Counted from the stretch's first letter, positions 1 through 8,725 are shown. The stretch: 63,913 nt of DNA from Desulfofundulus thermosubterraneus DSM 16057 (GCF_900142025.1 NZ_FQZM01000021.1:1-63913), one strand, 5' to 3'. Notes: generated by a model from the letters alone, not told the origin. Made by a program: numbers and translations.

Positions 1-1
1 T

Positions 2-292
2 TTGCAGGATGGGCGCCTGGAACTGGATAACAACCGGAGTGAGCGGTCGATCAAACCCTTTGTCATTGGCCGCAAGAACTGGTTGTTTGCCAATACTCCG
101 CGGGGTGCACGGGCCAGCGCTATTACTTACAGCATCATAGAAACGGCAAAGGAGAATGGGTTGAATCCTTTCCAATACCTCAGCTATCTTTTTGAAAGAC
201 TTCCCAATCTGGACCCCACAGACGGTAACGCCCTGGATCAGTTACTCCCCTGGTCCGATTCGTTACCCCCTGCCTGCAGGGCCAGTAAATAA
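2..292 (+). CDS. IS66-family transposase, C-terminal fragment (runs off window start)
   Basis: The 96 visible residues match the C-terminal end of IS66 transposases: the conserved LDNNRSERSIKPFVIGRKNW stretch near the last catalytic residue, followed by the SIIETAKENGLNPFQYL helix typical of the IS66 C-terminal domain. The gene enters from outside the window, so whether it is whole cannot be judged. The right inverted repeat was not identified. It marks the left edge of an accessory region full of gene remnants. Confidence 0.9.
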   Translation: MQDGRLELDNNRSERSIKPFVIGRKNWLFANTPRGARASAITYSIIETAKENGLNPFQYLSYLFERLPNLDPTDGNALDQLLPWSDSLPPACRASK

Positions 293-339
293 GCTGGATT
301 TTGTCCCCACCTGATTGCAAGGTGGGGTTTATTTTACGC

Positions 340-1185
340 TTACACTCCCACGCCGTATTCGATCATTAACTCCGCAAGTTTTTCCCCATCGATCAGCACA
401 ATGTTCCCAATCCCCTTCGCGTACTCTCTTGCGTCAACCGTAAAAGAAGAAGTCGTAATCAAAACACCTTTTCTTGCTTTTCGCTCAAGCAAACTACCTG
501 CAAATTCACGAACAACACTTACTCCAACGGAACCCTGCCATCTCTTTGCCTGTATACAAAGGACATCTAAACCCAATATATCTTCCTTGATTACTCCGTC
601 TATACCTCCGTCACCCGTTCTGCCAATTCTTTGTGCCGCGTCTCGCACAGAGCCACCATACCCCATCCTGACCAGCAGTTCCAAAACCAACCTTTCAAAG
701 AACTCCGGAGAGCAACCCTTTACGCGCTCAAGGAGCTCTTGGGCCAATTCGCGAGTCAATTCCCTATATACCAGCTCAAGCCGCTCCTCTGGTGGCAAGG
801 GTTCCTCAATTGGCGGCTCTTTTCCACTTCCATTGTTTTCCTCTGAACCACGGAACTCACGAAACTCAGGAAATCTTTCTAGATACTTTACATCCACGTG
901 TGAAGGATTTTCTTTCAGAGTCTCAAGGCCCCGCTGGGTAATGCGAAATTTGCCTCGGCCAATGCCTTCCAAAAGCCCTGCTTTTTTCAGATGCGTTAAT
1001 GCCCAACCAATTCTGTTGCGAAACCGGGTCTGCCTCCCGCTCGGGAGCAGTTCTCTCACCTCTTCTTCACTTAACCCGAACTGCTCGATCAAAGCATCAT
1101 GGCACTCACTAATACCATGCTCTTGTCCATCACTGGCAATTTTAAGAAGCGGCAACATGAGGGATTGAAAATCAGGAATTGCCAT
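340..1185 (-). CDS. Mrr-like restriction endonuclease
   Basis: A 281-aa protein with an N-terminal winged-helix domain (about residues 5-95, the Mrr N-terminal type) and a C-terminal PD-(D/E)xK nuclease domain. The catalytic pattern is visible as GGIDGVIKED followed by LDVLCIQAKRW, giving D...QAK. Mrr family enzymes cut methylated or otherwise modified DNA, or act as stress-activated nucleases. The ATG was chosen because GGAGAGGAGAAG precedes it closely; the frame stays open 27 codons further upstream without a good ribosome site. There is no methyltransferase next to it, which fits a stand-alone modification-dependent enzyme. The substrate is inferred from family only. Confidence 0.85.
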   Translation of the reverse strand: MAIPDFQSLMLPLLKIASDGQEHGISECHDALIEQFGLSEEEVRELLPSGRQTRFRNRIGWALTHLKKAGLLEGIGRGKFRITQRGLETLKENPSHVDVKYLERFPEFREFRGSEENNGSGKEPPIEEPLPPEERLELVYRELTRELAQELLERVKGCSPEFFERLVLELLVRMGYGGSVRDAAQRIGRTGDGGIDGVIKEDILGLDVLCIQAKRWQGSVGVSVVREFAGSLLERKARKGVLITTSSFTVDAREYAKGIGNIVLIDGEKLAELMIEYGVGV

Positions 1186-1237
1186 CTTGGTCTTCTCCTC
1201 TCCGCTCAAAGTTTTACGCTCAAGTCTTTTTCCTCCC

Positions 1238-2425
1238 TCACGGCCTGCATACCTTACACGGCACATACCCTGCCGCTATTGCTTCTTCACGCGTCCCGAA
1301 CTCCACCCTGTTATGTGGGGCTATTTCAGCCGCCCACCGGCAGTCCGGGCGGTGAAACTTCTTGCTGTTCTTGTTGCCTATGTACCCACTTTTGCTCCCT
1401 GTTGGCGTTACCGTTGCCGCCGGTGCCACACCGCCGGCGTCAGGTGCCCTTGGTCTGATGGTACTGCCCAGCTTCTCCACGGAGATGTTCTTCCCGTCGG
1501 ACGTAAAAACCACGGTACCGTCCCGATCGGTCCGGTAAACCCGAATCCCGGCATTCGCCAGTTTAGCGAGCGTTTCCTTATGCGGGTGGCCGTAGTCATT
1601 CCCCGCACCAACAGAAATAATCGCATATTTCGGGGCCACCGCTTTCAGGAAAGCAGGACTTGTGGAACTACTGCTGCCGTGGTGCCCCACCTTGAGCACA
1701 TCTGCCTTCAGGTTCGCCCCGGAGGCCAGCATTTCTTCTTCCGACTGGGCTTCGGCGTCCCCGGCCAGAAGGAACGACGTGCTGCCGTACTGTATCCTTG
1801 TCACGGCGGACCAGTTGTTCAGGTCCTCGTAATTAGAGCCGCACGGGGCGACAAAGTTAACTTTCAGGCTGCCCTGGTCGAGCACCGTGACGCCAGCCCT
1901 GGCAGTGGAGATTTTCAAGCCTTTCTCTTTTACCGCCAGCAGGACGTCCTCGAAGGTCTTCGTGGTGGTGGTCACCCGGGGCATGTATACCCGGCCGATG
2001 TTAAATGCCCGGATTACGTTGTCCATGCCGCCGATGTGGTCTTCGTGGGGGTGGGTTGCCACCAGGTAATCGATCCGGGAAACACCTTTGCTTTTCAGAT
2101 AGCTGACCACAGCCGGGCCGTCGTCGTTGTTCCCGGCGTCCACCAGCATGTTCTGTCCATTTGGGAACTGGACCAGGATTGAATCGGCCTGGCCTACGTC
2201 AAGGAAGTGAACTTTCAGCAACCCGTCCCCGGAAGATTGAGGACTGGCAGCCGGCGGCCTGCTTTCCCGGTTGTCAGTTGGAGGTACCGACGGGGCAGTT
2301 GAGGCTACCGTTCCTGCGTTTGCAGCAGGTTGATCTGATGTATTTGTACCGGAACTGCCGCAGCCTGCGAGGACGGCCAGGAGAAACGCCAGAATCAAAG
2401 CGACAATAGCACTTCGCTTCATCAT
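1238..2425 (-). CDS. ComEC/Rec2-like metallo-beta-lactamase lipoprotein with C-terminal Cys module
   Basis: About 395 aa. A lipoprotein signal peptide ends in the lipobox LAGC, so it is probably anchored outside the membrane. The core starts HFLDVGQADSILVQFPNG and carries the metal motif THPHEDHIGGMD, as in the competence-type (ComEC C-terminal) beta-lactamase family, which are often secreted nucleases or phosphodiesterases. The last 45 residues (YIGNKNSKKFHRPDC...PCKVCRP) form a small Cys/His module, almost identical to the end of the thermonuclease at 9-10 kb. The ATG was preferred over a GTG four codons upstream because that GTG lies inside the AGGTGGTG ribosome site. It sits 12 nt downstream of the DUF3006 gene and is probably co-transcribed with it. 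Confidence 0.85.
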   Translation of the reverse strand: MMKRSAIVALILAFLLAVLAGCGSSGTNTSDQPAANAGTVASTAPSVPPTDNRESRPPAASPQSSGDGLLKVHFLDVGQADSILVQFPNGQNMLVDAGNNDDGPAVVSYLKSKGVSRIDYLVATHPHEDHIGGMDNVIRAFNIGRVYMPRVTTTTKTFEDVLLAVKEKGLKISTARAGVTVLDQGSLKVNFVAPCGSNYEDLNNWSAVTRIQYGSTSFLLAGDAEAQSEEEMLASGANLKADVLKVGHHGSSSSTSPAFLKAVAPKYAIISVGAGNDYGHPHKETLAKLANAGIRVYRTDRDGTVVFTSDGKNISVEKLGSTIRPRAPDAGGVAPAATVTPTGSKSGYIGNKNSKKFHRPDCRWAAEIAPHNRVEFGTREEAIAAGYVPCKVCRP

Positions 2426-2437
2426 CCCGGACACCAC

Positions 2438-2638
2438 CTAATCCTCAAAAAGTTCGTCCGCCAACCGCTTGATGGCTCCAGCCCTGGTATCAGTGGCTTC
2501 TCTGTCCAGGGTTATATGTATATTGATAACGTCCCCTTCCCGGGCTCCGGGTGGGATCAGGGCTTTAGGAATATTGAAGGTCTTCTGGCCGAATTCGATA
2601 ACGGCCCAATCTTCTTCAAACCGGTCAATGATCAGCAT
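2438..2638 (-). CDS. DUF3006 domain protein
   Basis: A 66-aa protein with the DUF3006 pattern: it starts MLIIDRFEEDWAVIEFG and includes IPKALIPPGAREGDVI. DUF3006 proteins are short, all-beta and of unknown function, and are frequently encoded beside secreted ComEC-type beta-lactamase proteins, exactly the arrangement here. The pair forms a two-gene operon. Function unknown. Confidence 0.85.
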   Translation of the reverse strand: MLIIDRFEEDWAVIEFGQKTFNIPKALIPPGAREGDVINIHITLDREATDTRAGAIKRLADELFED

Positions 2639-2731
2639 TCTCCCTGTCTCCTTTGAGTGTTCTTTTCCTGGATACTTTTTCTTTTCCGGAGGACCAAAAT
2701 CCTGCCTCTAACAGGAAAGATGCGGGTACGG

Positions 2732-3487
2732 TTATTTCTCCGCCGCGGCCATCTCAGACTTCATACTGAGCAAGCGGTAGAAAATCCTGTCCAGTTCCTC
2801 CTTTTCAAGCCTGCCTTTATTCTCCGTAATGCAGTTGATGAGCCATTTCTTGTTTACAATCCGGACACTCTTAACCGGTTGGTAGACCTTTACAAAAGCG
2901 CGGGTAAATACCACGACCGGGTTGACAAACGGCGCCCTCCCATCCGGGCCTGCCAGCTTCTCCTTGAGCCAGAAACTCTGCCCCAGTACCTGCTTCAGGA
3001 AATCCTTTTCCAGGGGCTTTCCGTCCCGCAGCAGGTTTCCGTCTGGGGAAAGGGTTATCTCGCCGGAATGGCCCTTGGTCTCGATGACGAAAACCCCCTT
3101 TGGGCCTACCACGATATGGTCTATGTTGCCCATGGGGCAGGGGAAATCGTTGAAGACGGCGTACCCCTTCGGTAACCCCCCGAGAATTTCCGAAACTTTC
3201 TCCTCGGCTCTGGCCCCCATGATGGCTTGGTCGATGGTTTTGTCGATTTCTTTCTTGGGATCGAGTAGAGCTCTGCAGACCACTATAAGTAATCCTAAGC
3301 TGCCTCCGAGGGCAAGCCAGCCAATTAAATTTAACAAGTAAGAATTCATATGCAATAGTCTGTTAGCAAGCAAATTGAAAATACCGCTTACTGCCAGAAA
3401 AACAAAGAGGACCCCGTAGATGCGTATTGTCCTCTTTCTCGCCATCTCTCTGGCCCCTGCTCCGGCCTTGCCGAACTGGACGGGCAC
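2732..3487 (-). CDS. NERD domain membrane protein
   Basis: 251 aa. Two hydrophobic segments (about residues 20-45 and 52-75) anchor a cytoplasmic NERD domain. The domain carries GARAEEKVSEILGGL, the NIDHIVVGPKGVFVIETKGHSG motif with the E-T-K nuclease-like triad, and a C-terminal helical part. NERD is related to PD-(D/E)xK nucleases and is implied in DNA processing. The GTG start was selected because GGAAAGGAG lies 9 nt upstream; an internal ATG 14 codons later lacks a good site. Part of this gene is duplicated as a decayed fragment near 4.2 kb. Confidence 0.85.
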   Translation of the reverse strand: MPVQFGKAGAGAREMARKRTIRIYGVLFVFLAVSGIFNLLANRLLHMNSYLLNLIGWLALGGSLGLLIVVCRALLDPKKEIDKTIDQAIMGARAEEKVSEILGGLPKGYAVFNDFPCPMGNIDHIVVGPKGVFVIETKGHSGEITLSPDGNLLRDGKPLEKDFLKQVLGQSFWLKEKLAGPDGRAPFVNPVVVFTRAFVKVYQPVKSVRIVNKKWLINCITENKGRLEKEELDRIFYRLLSMKSEMAAAEK

Positions 3488-3547
3488 CGCAATCTGCTCC
3501 TTTCCGTCAGGTTTTCCCGCTCAAATTAAACCACTGTCAGGAAAGAG

Positions 3548-3597
3548 CGTCAAGAAAACCCTGTCGAACAATGTCGACAGGGCCAGGGTTTTTCTCT
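3548..3597. terminator. Hairpin repeat, copy 1 (bidirectional terminator-like)
   Basis: CCCTGTCGA at 3559-3567 pairs with TCGACAGGG at 3574-3582. The stem is preceded by an A-run and followed by GGGTTTTTCT, so it can act in both directions. The sequence leading into it (GTCAGGAAA-N-GCGTCAAGAAAA) recurs at 4.3 kb (inverted) and 11.3 kb, making this a dispersed element and not a gene-specific terminator. Confidence 0.7.
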
Positions 3598-3599
3598 GG

Positions 3600-3925
3600 A
3601 TGCGTCAAAAAAATCATTTTCCCTTGCTCAATGAAGGCGTGGATGAATACGCGGCGTTTCGTGTATGCCCTGGAGCCCCTACTCAGTGCAGGTAAACTGG
3701 GAGCAGTCCTGCTCCAATTCCCTTACTCTTTACATAATACGCAGGAGAACAGGTGCTACCTGGCGAGGCTGAACACGCTCAAGTTCATCGTTCCGGTCGC
3801 AGTGGAACTAAGATATTATACCTGAACGGGTAAGCCCACCTGGGATTTCATGCGTTCTTTAGGACTAGGGTACACATGTGTGGACGAACCCAACCTGAAT
3901 GGCCTGATCAAACCGACTTGCGTAT
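3600..3925 (+). pseudogene. Decayed DUF72 protein gene fragment
   Basis: Translating with frame changes gives pieces of a DUF72 (YecE-like) protein: ALEPLLSAGKLGAVLLQFPY, then HNTQENRCYLARL, VAVELR, and after a stop WDFMRSLGLGYTCVDEPNLN followed by GLIKPT. These follow the family order (LLQFP, VEFR, VDEP). No intact start or continuous frame exists. It is bordered by the hairpin repeats and by a duplicated NERD fragment, so the 3.5-4.4 kb stretch is a graveyard of rearranged DNA. Confidence 0.6.
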
Positions 3926-4060
3926 ATTACGGCACAATTCATTGAGCACGTCTCGCAGCTCAAGCTGAAACCTTGGATAATCAATCCCCTTCTCAAGTTT
4001 CTCAAAAATTAAAGTGGCTACCTGCAGGAAACTGTTATATACGTGCTGAATTATCTTCAT
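3908..4060 (-). CDS. 50-aa reading frame resembling the N-terminus of an ISLre2/UPF0236 transposase
   Basis: An ATG-initiated 50-codon frame reading MKIIQHVYNSF...LIFEKLEKGIDYPRFQLELR then a stop after RNIRKSV. ISLre2-family transposases begin with a similar amphipathic segment, and this would be a truncated N-terminus. GAGGTG lies upstream. It overlaps the DUF72 remnant on the other strand. Most likely a non-functional insertion-sequence scar; the family link rests on pattern only. Confidence 0.3.
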   Translation of the reverse strand: MKIIQHVYNSFLQVATLIFEKLEKGIDYPRFQLELRDVLNELCRNIRKSV

Positions 4061-4180
4061 GAGAGGTGCACCTCTGAGTTTCCGATCCTTCGGTTACTCG
4101 CCCTTGCCAGGCGGTGCACTCTCCTTTCTATTTCCTACCGTCTTTTCCCTTCTTCAATTTCCTACAGTAACTTTACACTA

Positions 4181-4340
4181 AGGAAAATCCTTTTCCAGGG
4201 GCTTTCCGTCCAGCAGCAGGTTTCCGTCTGGGGAGAAGGTTATCTCGCCGAAGTGGCTCTTGGTCTCGATGACGAAAACTCCCGTTGGGCCTACCATGAT
4301 GTGGTCTATGTTACCCATGAGGCAGGGGAAAGTTTGGTCT
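4181..4340 (-). pseudogene. Duplicated internal fragment of the NERD gene
   Basis: About 150 bp here are nearly identical to 2996-3145 inside the intact NERD gene (same strand), covering the part encoding the VIETKGHSGEI region. It has no start, no stop in register and no flanking parts of the gene. It therefore records a partial duplication within this accessory region. Confidence 0.8.
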
Positions 4341-4430
4341 TGTCGATGCCGTTCGACAAGATTTTTCTTGACGCTTTTTCCTGACGGTGGTTTAATCTAG
4401 GCGGGAAAACCTGACGGAAAGGAGCCGCAG
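4339..4430. repeat. Inverted copy of the 3.5 kb hairpin repeat region, copy 2
   Basis: The roughly 85 bp here are the reverse complement of 3495-3580, including the NERD ribosome-site region and the hairpin. The hairpin is CTTGTCGA (4339-4346) with TCGACAAG (4353-4360), followed by ATTTTTCTT. Against copy 1 the stem carries a C-to-T change matched by a G-to-A change on the other arm, a compensatory pair that preserves the hairpin. Confidence 0.75.
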
Positions 4431-4518
4431 GAAAGCCTTGAAGGCCGGGGACCCCGCATGTGTTAAAATGAATGACCCGACGAGGCATGCGCACCTACAT
4501 ACACGTTCCCCGGAGCCG

Positions 4519-4552
4519 CCCCGCCGGTGGTTTTAATCAACCACACGCGGGG
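4519..4552. repeat. Long symmetric hairpin in intergenic DNA
   Basis: CCCCGC-cg-GTGGTT is followed by a six-base loop and AACCAC-ac-GCGGGG, a 12-bp stem with one symmetric 2-nt internal loop. There is no T-tract on either side, so it is not a classical terminator. The surrounding 4431-4700 shows no convincing gene. Confidence 0.6.
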
Positions 4553-4700
4553 TAACCGTCAAGGCCACCACATAATCAATATTTTCTATGAAACTGACAG
4601 CAGATACGACTAATTGTAGACTAATTGTCCAGATTTAGAGGATCAGCCCGGTGGACAACCGTCTTCATCTTGACCTCGACCAACATTCCCCGAGTATTTT

Positions 4701-5642
4701 TTATATAACGTCAGCGCCTGCATTTACTTCCTCAACATTAGTCTCTGTTTCCTTAATTTTTTCTTTTAGTTCCATGTAACGTTTCCAATGAACTACGGCC
4801 TCAGCTAATTGATGATCGGCTTGATTACGAAATTCTTCAGCCTCGTTGGCGTATGATACTGCTTGATCAATTTCCCAATAAAAATATGCATTCTCATAGG
4901 TAGAAATGGCCATTTCTGCTTTTATATTGGCATTAAAAGCAGAATACAAAAAATCATTAAGAGCAATCAAATATAATTCCTTCTCATTTAAGGCTTCAAT
5001 GAAGGTTTTATGGTAGAATTCTAATTGTTCAGGAACTACTAACTCCACTAATTCAGATTTTATTTTTGTGTTCTCTGCAAGAATTGTATCCATTTTATTA
5101 AAAACCGATCTCCAAATCATTGAACCTGAAAATGCAGCCATATCCTTGTCTATTTGTTCGCTTCTTTGAACTAATGACATTAATCGTTCACAATCACGTA
5201 ATAAAGCATCTAACTCTTTATTTCTTGTTTCTAATTTGTCTAAGAGAGAATTATTTTTTAATAAGGAAAGAGTGAATCTGTATCGATAACTCAGAACCTG
5301 GTAATTATCAATTAATTCTTCATTCTCTTTCTTAATGTCTTTTATTTGTTTAACTGCCTGCACTAAAGTAATATTGTGAATATTATTCAATTTATCAAGT
5401 TTATCCTGTATTTTGTTGGATTCGGACCAAAGCACTTTAACTTTCTGAGTGAACATTACACTACTTATTCCTTGCCAGGCAACTAAAGTGCAAATTAATA
5501 AGCTGAAAATAATCAGAACAGCTTTTCTATTTTGTCCTTTACCATTATATCTGAAACTCTCTTCTTTTGTGAGCTCATCTATAGTTTTTGATTCTTCGTG
5601 CGAATTACTTTCTAATATTTGTCTATCATCATCAGTATTCAT
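4701..5642 (-). CDS. AT-rich membrane-anchored coiled-coil protein, function unknown
   Basis: 313 aa. A 40-residue charged N-terminus precedes one transmembrane segment (AVLIIFSLLICTLVAWQGI) and a long, mostly helical, heptad-like extracytoplasmic or cytoplasmic region rich in K, E, N and L. Base composition is clearly more AT-rich than the neighbours, suggesting recent acquisition. GAGGAGGG sits 7 nt before the ATG. I do not recognise the family; the single membrane helix with coiled coils would suit a scaffold or sensor. Confidence 0.75.
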   Translation of the reverse strand: MNTDDDRQILESNSHEESKTIDELTKEESFRYNGKGQNRKAVLIIFSLLICTLVAWQGISSVMFTQKVKVLWSESNKIQDKLDKLNNIHNITLVQAVKQIKDIKKENEELIDNYQVLSYRYRFTLSLLKNNSLLDKLETRNKELDALLRDCERLMSLVQRSEQIDKDMAAFSGSMIWRSVFNKMDTILAENTKIKSELVELVVPEQLEFYHKTFIEALNEKELYLIALNDFLYSAFNANIKAEMAISTYENAYFYWEIDQAVSYANEAEEFRNQADHQLAEAVVHWKRYMELKEKIKETETNVEEVNAGADVI

Positions 5643-5723
5643 TATTTATCCCTCCTCTATGAAATATTGTTAAATACTGCTATAGTATCACCCCCTGTTT
5701 ACAGCAAATGAAAGAAAAACGTT

Positions 5724-6119
5724 TCAACTCAGCCCGAGCGCTTTCTTTTTCTCGGCGCAGACTTCTCCCCAGTCGCACCCCTCGCAAAAAGCCACCAACC
5801 ACTCTTTGGACATCGCCATCACTTTGGCCTTGATTTCATGCCAAAGCACCTTTGACCCAACTTCGACACCGAGGTACGCGGCCGCTTCCGCATCCATTTC
5901 TCTGATTTCTGCGTCCACCCCGGGCTTGGCGACGCACTTTTCTCCCTGGAGCGTCGGACATGCCCGGCAGATGTCGTCCGCGCCTTCAACTACCACTATT
6001 TCTTCGCCCTGCGTAGCCCTGCGCACTACGTCTTCCAGGTTTTCGACAAATTCCCGGCTGTATCCCTCACCCCGGTAGAAGTGCAGGCAAATCAAGTGGT
6101 GACCCCTCAACCTGATCAT
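5724..6119 (-). CDS. DUF1284 protein (Cys-rich, possible Fe-S)
   Basis: 131 aa beginning MIRLRGHHLICLHFYRGEGY, the DUF1284 signature, with Cys in HLICLHF, DICRACP, GEKCV and FCEGCDWGEVC. The spaced cysteines suggest metal or Fe-S binding. The family is common in anaerobes and of unknown role. It lies just downstream of the SPL-type radical SAM gene on the same strand and may be co-transcribed with it. Confidence 0.8.
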   Translation of the reverse strand: MIRLRGHHLICLHFYRGEGYSREFVENLEDVVRRATQGEEIVVVEGADDICRACPTLQGEKCVAKPGVDAEIREMDAEAAAYLGVEVGSKVLWHEIKAKVMAMSKEWLVAFCEGCDWGEVCAEKKKALGLS

Positions 6120-6173
6120 ACAAACCGCCCCACCTTCTTGGCCTATAATTTTTTGGGCTACACACCTACGGTT

Positions 6174-7004
6174 TTAATCAACCCTTAAGTCGTAGCCGTA
6201 TTTCTGCGAAAGAGCAGCCAATTCTTCCGATAGTGTTTTTAAGTACCCGCGGGGATCACAAAGGTACTGTTCCAGGTGCTTCAGCGCCCAGGGAAGCCTG
6301 TCCCGGCAGGTGACCTTTAGACGATATACGGAAGCGGGGTAAGGGTTCAACGAATCGAGGTAGACTTCCTTAACCCCGGCTCCTTTCAAGCCAGATATAA
6401 GCTCCTCCAGCACCCCGGGAGCGTCGCTCACTCCCGGAAGAACAGGCGCAATAAAGGCCCATACGTGTAAACCTTCGCCAGCAAGCCTTTTCGCGGCCCG
6501 AAGGCGTGCCGACGGCGGGGCGGCCCCGGGTTCTAACACGGAGGCTATTTTGTCATCAGAGGTGGTCACCGTAAAACCGATGGAACAATCCTTCAACTTC
6601 TTGAGTATATCCACGTCCCGCACCACAAGGTCGGATTTCGTGAGCAGGTCAATCTCCGCGTTTGGCCACTCCTCTGCAAAGACCTCCAGGGAACTCCTGG
6701 TAAGGCCGAATTCGGCCTCCGCGGGCTGGTAGGCGTCTGTAACGGTTCCAAAGATAATCCTGCCCGTAAGGCTTCTTTTCCGATTTAATTCTCGCCTCAA
6801 AACCTCCGGGAAGTTGACTTTGGCGGCCACGAATTCGCCCCATTTCCCGGAATGGCCGGAAAAACGAAGCACCGTGTCCGCATAGCAGTAACGGCACCCG
6901 TGGGAGCAGCCGACATAAGGGTTCAGGCAGTAACGGTAGCCCGGAATGCCGGTCCTGCTGAGGGCCGTTTTGCAGTAGGTTGGGTTTATCGCCGCTTTGG
7001 ACAT
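6174..7004 (-). CDS. SPL-family radical SAM protein
   Basis: 276 aa. The N-terminal CLNPYVGCSHGCRYCYAD carries the CxxxCxxC radical-SAM [4Fe-4S] motif, followed by features of the spore-photoproduct-lyase-like/Rv2578c group (GTVTDAYQPAEAEFGLTR, LLTKSDLVVRDVDIL, FTVTTSDD). Members with this architecture are annotated as DNA-repair-like radical SAM proteins, but most lack a proven substrate. GGAG lies upstream of the ATG. This is probably not the canonical SplB, which is longer and differs at the C-terminus. Confidence 0.85.
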   Translation of the reverse strand: MSKAAINPTYCKTALSRTGIPGYRYCLNPYVGCSHGCRYCYADTVLRFSGHSGKWGEFVAAKVNFPEVLRRELNRKRSLTGRIIFGTVTDAYQPAEAEFGLTRSSLEVFAEEWPNAEIDLLTKSDLVVRDVDILKKLKDCSIGFTVTTSDDKIASVLEPGAAPPSARLRAAKRLAGEGLHVWAFIAPVLPGVSDAPGVLEELISGLKGAGVKEVYLDSLNPYPASVYRLKVTCRDRLPWALKHLEQYLCDPRGYLKTLSEELAALSQKYGYDLRVD

Positions 7005-7179
7005 TTCGACGTGGCTCCGTTCCTTTTAGTCTCCGAAAGTGTGGGCAGTATTCCTCCCTTTTCTCTTCTTCCAGGCCGCATTCCCAATAATCGTGACCCA
7101 AAATTTAGCGATTGTTTGTCCTTACAAGCGGACGGGCAAGACTTGTTCTCTACGGTGGCACTATTCATGGATGACTGGC

Positions 7180-8643
7180 CTATCCCCTCTTTAATCTATC
7201 AAACCAGCCAATCACATTGCCCAACAGCCTGATGGCCCCTCTCTTGATGCGTTCCCCCAGTGGAGGTCCATCCAGGCCAAGCCTGTTGGCCTCCTCCTTC
7301 AAACGCTTCGCACAGGTATCCACTTTCTGCAGGGCCGATATAAGTCCCGGGTGATTAAACCTCTCTTCTTCCATTACCCACCGGCAGACCTCCAGGCCCG
7401 GCTTATACAGACCGTGTTCCCACTGCGAGCGGTCATAGTATGCCTTATCGACGACGGCTGCCCAGGCAGCCTTCTCGCGCAGCCCTTCTATCCTATTCTC
7501 TATCCTGCCCTTTATCTCCCGGAACAGAAGACACCGGCGTGACGGCCAGAGCCAGCTCAGGAAGTTGATCTTCAAGCGGCGTTTGACTGACCCGATCTTG
7601 CCCTCCAGTGCCGCGACCTTGTGCTCTATGGCCTCCGGCACCAACCGCACCACTTCATATAACGCCCTGTTCAGCTTATCCTTGGCCTCCTCCAGGGGCT
7701 GCAGCCGAGCACTGTTGGCCAGTTTCCTGCCGGCCACAGCGCCGGCTACTGCCCCGAGAATACTCCCAATAGCCGCTCCGACCGGCCCCAGCACCATACC
7801 GCCAACGGCCAAACCCACTTTGCTGCCGATAAAACCACCGCCGCCTACCATTGCTACGTCCCTTCCGACATTCCTTGCGGCCTCAGACAGATTAACGCGG
7901 CCGTCTGCCAGCAAGACACCTTCTCTCACCGCTGCCAGGGCCAGAGTGATGACCGGCACGTGGAAAGGTATCGAGTCAATTGCGTGAACACCATGGATTG
8001 TATTATGTACATGCTCCGCGACCTGGGAGTGAATAAGGTCTTTATCCACTATTACGTGGCTGTTGTCGGCAAAGTGCTGTCCCATTTCAGCATTGACGAT
8101 GACCGGAATATCCGGGTACCTCTCAAGGTGCTCTTTGATAATGGCTGGGTCCATGACGCATTTAACCTGCAGGGGGTGGCCGTCCACCAGCAGGTCCCAG
8201 CCTTCCTGGTTGGGTGTGTCGGGAAACTCCACCACATGCCCCTGGGCAGCAAGGTGCGCCGCCACTATCTGCTCGGCCGCGTACCCCTGAAGTCTCTCCA
8301 CAGCCCCAGTGATGGAGGCCTCGCCGCCGGTGTAGAACTGGTCATGGACGTACGCGCTGAGCCGGTTAAACGTACTCAGATCCAGCTTGCTGGAGAAATC
8401 CATAGCCTCCAGTACACGGTCATCCATCATGGCCAGGGCGTGGACGACATCATAGGCCGTGGCACCAGCCACTGCGGCTGGCTCTATTATCCGGTACCAC
8501 GGACTTCCAGTCAACTCGCCGAGCTTGTCCTCTGTAATAACCTTCTGGTTGAGTTCTTCATGGAGCTTCTCCCATCGGTAGCGTCGCAATAAGGCAAATC
8601 CCACCACTGCAGCAGGGACGGCGAGAATTATACCAACCACCAT
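7180..8643 (-). CDS. Nuclease-like protein with glycine-zipper membrane segment
   Basis: 487 aa, not a family I know by name. There is an N-terminal hydrophobic helix. Around residues 115-165, GYAAEQIVAAHLAAQG followed by GWDLLVDGHPLQVKC has the E...D...QVK layout of PD-(D/E)xK (Holliday-resolvase-like) nucleases. Then comes HVIVDKDL and, at about 270-310, a Gly-rich zipper (VGGGGFIGSKVGLAVGGMVL) able to insert in membranes. The C-terminal 170 residues are helical and charged. The combination of a putative nuclease with a pore-like hydrophobic stretch suggests a defence effector or a toxin-like protein; this is inference. Confidence 0.6.
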   Translation of the reverse strand: MVVGIILAVPAAVVGFALLRRYRWEKLHEELNQKVITEDKLGELTGSPWYRIIEPAAVAGATAYDVVHALAMMDDRVLEAMDFSSKLDLSTFNRLSAYVHDQFYTGGEASITGAVERLQGYAAEQIVAAHLAAQGHVVEFPDTPNQEGWDLLVDGHPLQVKCVMDPAIIKEHLERYPDIPVIVNAEMGQHFADNSHVIVDKDLIHSQVAEHVHNTIHGVHAIDSIPFHVPVITLALAAVREGVLLADGRVNLSEAARNVGRDVAMVGGGGFIGSKVGLAVGGMVLGPVGAAIGSILGAVAGAVAGRKLANSARLQPLEEAKDKLNRALYEVVRLVPEAIEHKVAALEGKIGSVKRRLKINFLSWLWPSRRCLLFREIKGRIENRIEGLREKAAWAAVVDKAYYDRSQWEHGLYKPGLEVCRWVMEEERFNHPGLISALQKVDTCAKRLKEEANRLGLDGPPLGERIKRGAIRLLGNVIGWFDRLKRG

Positions 8644-8725
8644 TCTTTCCCTCTTTCCCTAATTTGCATCATACCATTACAATGTTCTTCAGTCACGAAC
8701 TCTCCGCCGTTCAATCGCTGCTCTT

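Noticed and set aside
7000-7101. Cys-containing frame just upstream of the radical SAM gene
   Set aside because: Only about 30 codons before it becomes the shadow of the radical SAM gene; no ribosome site.
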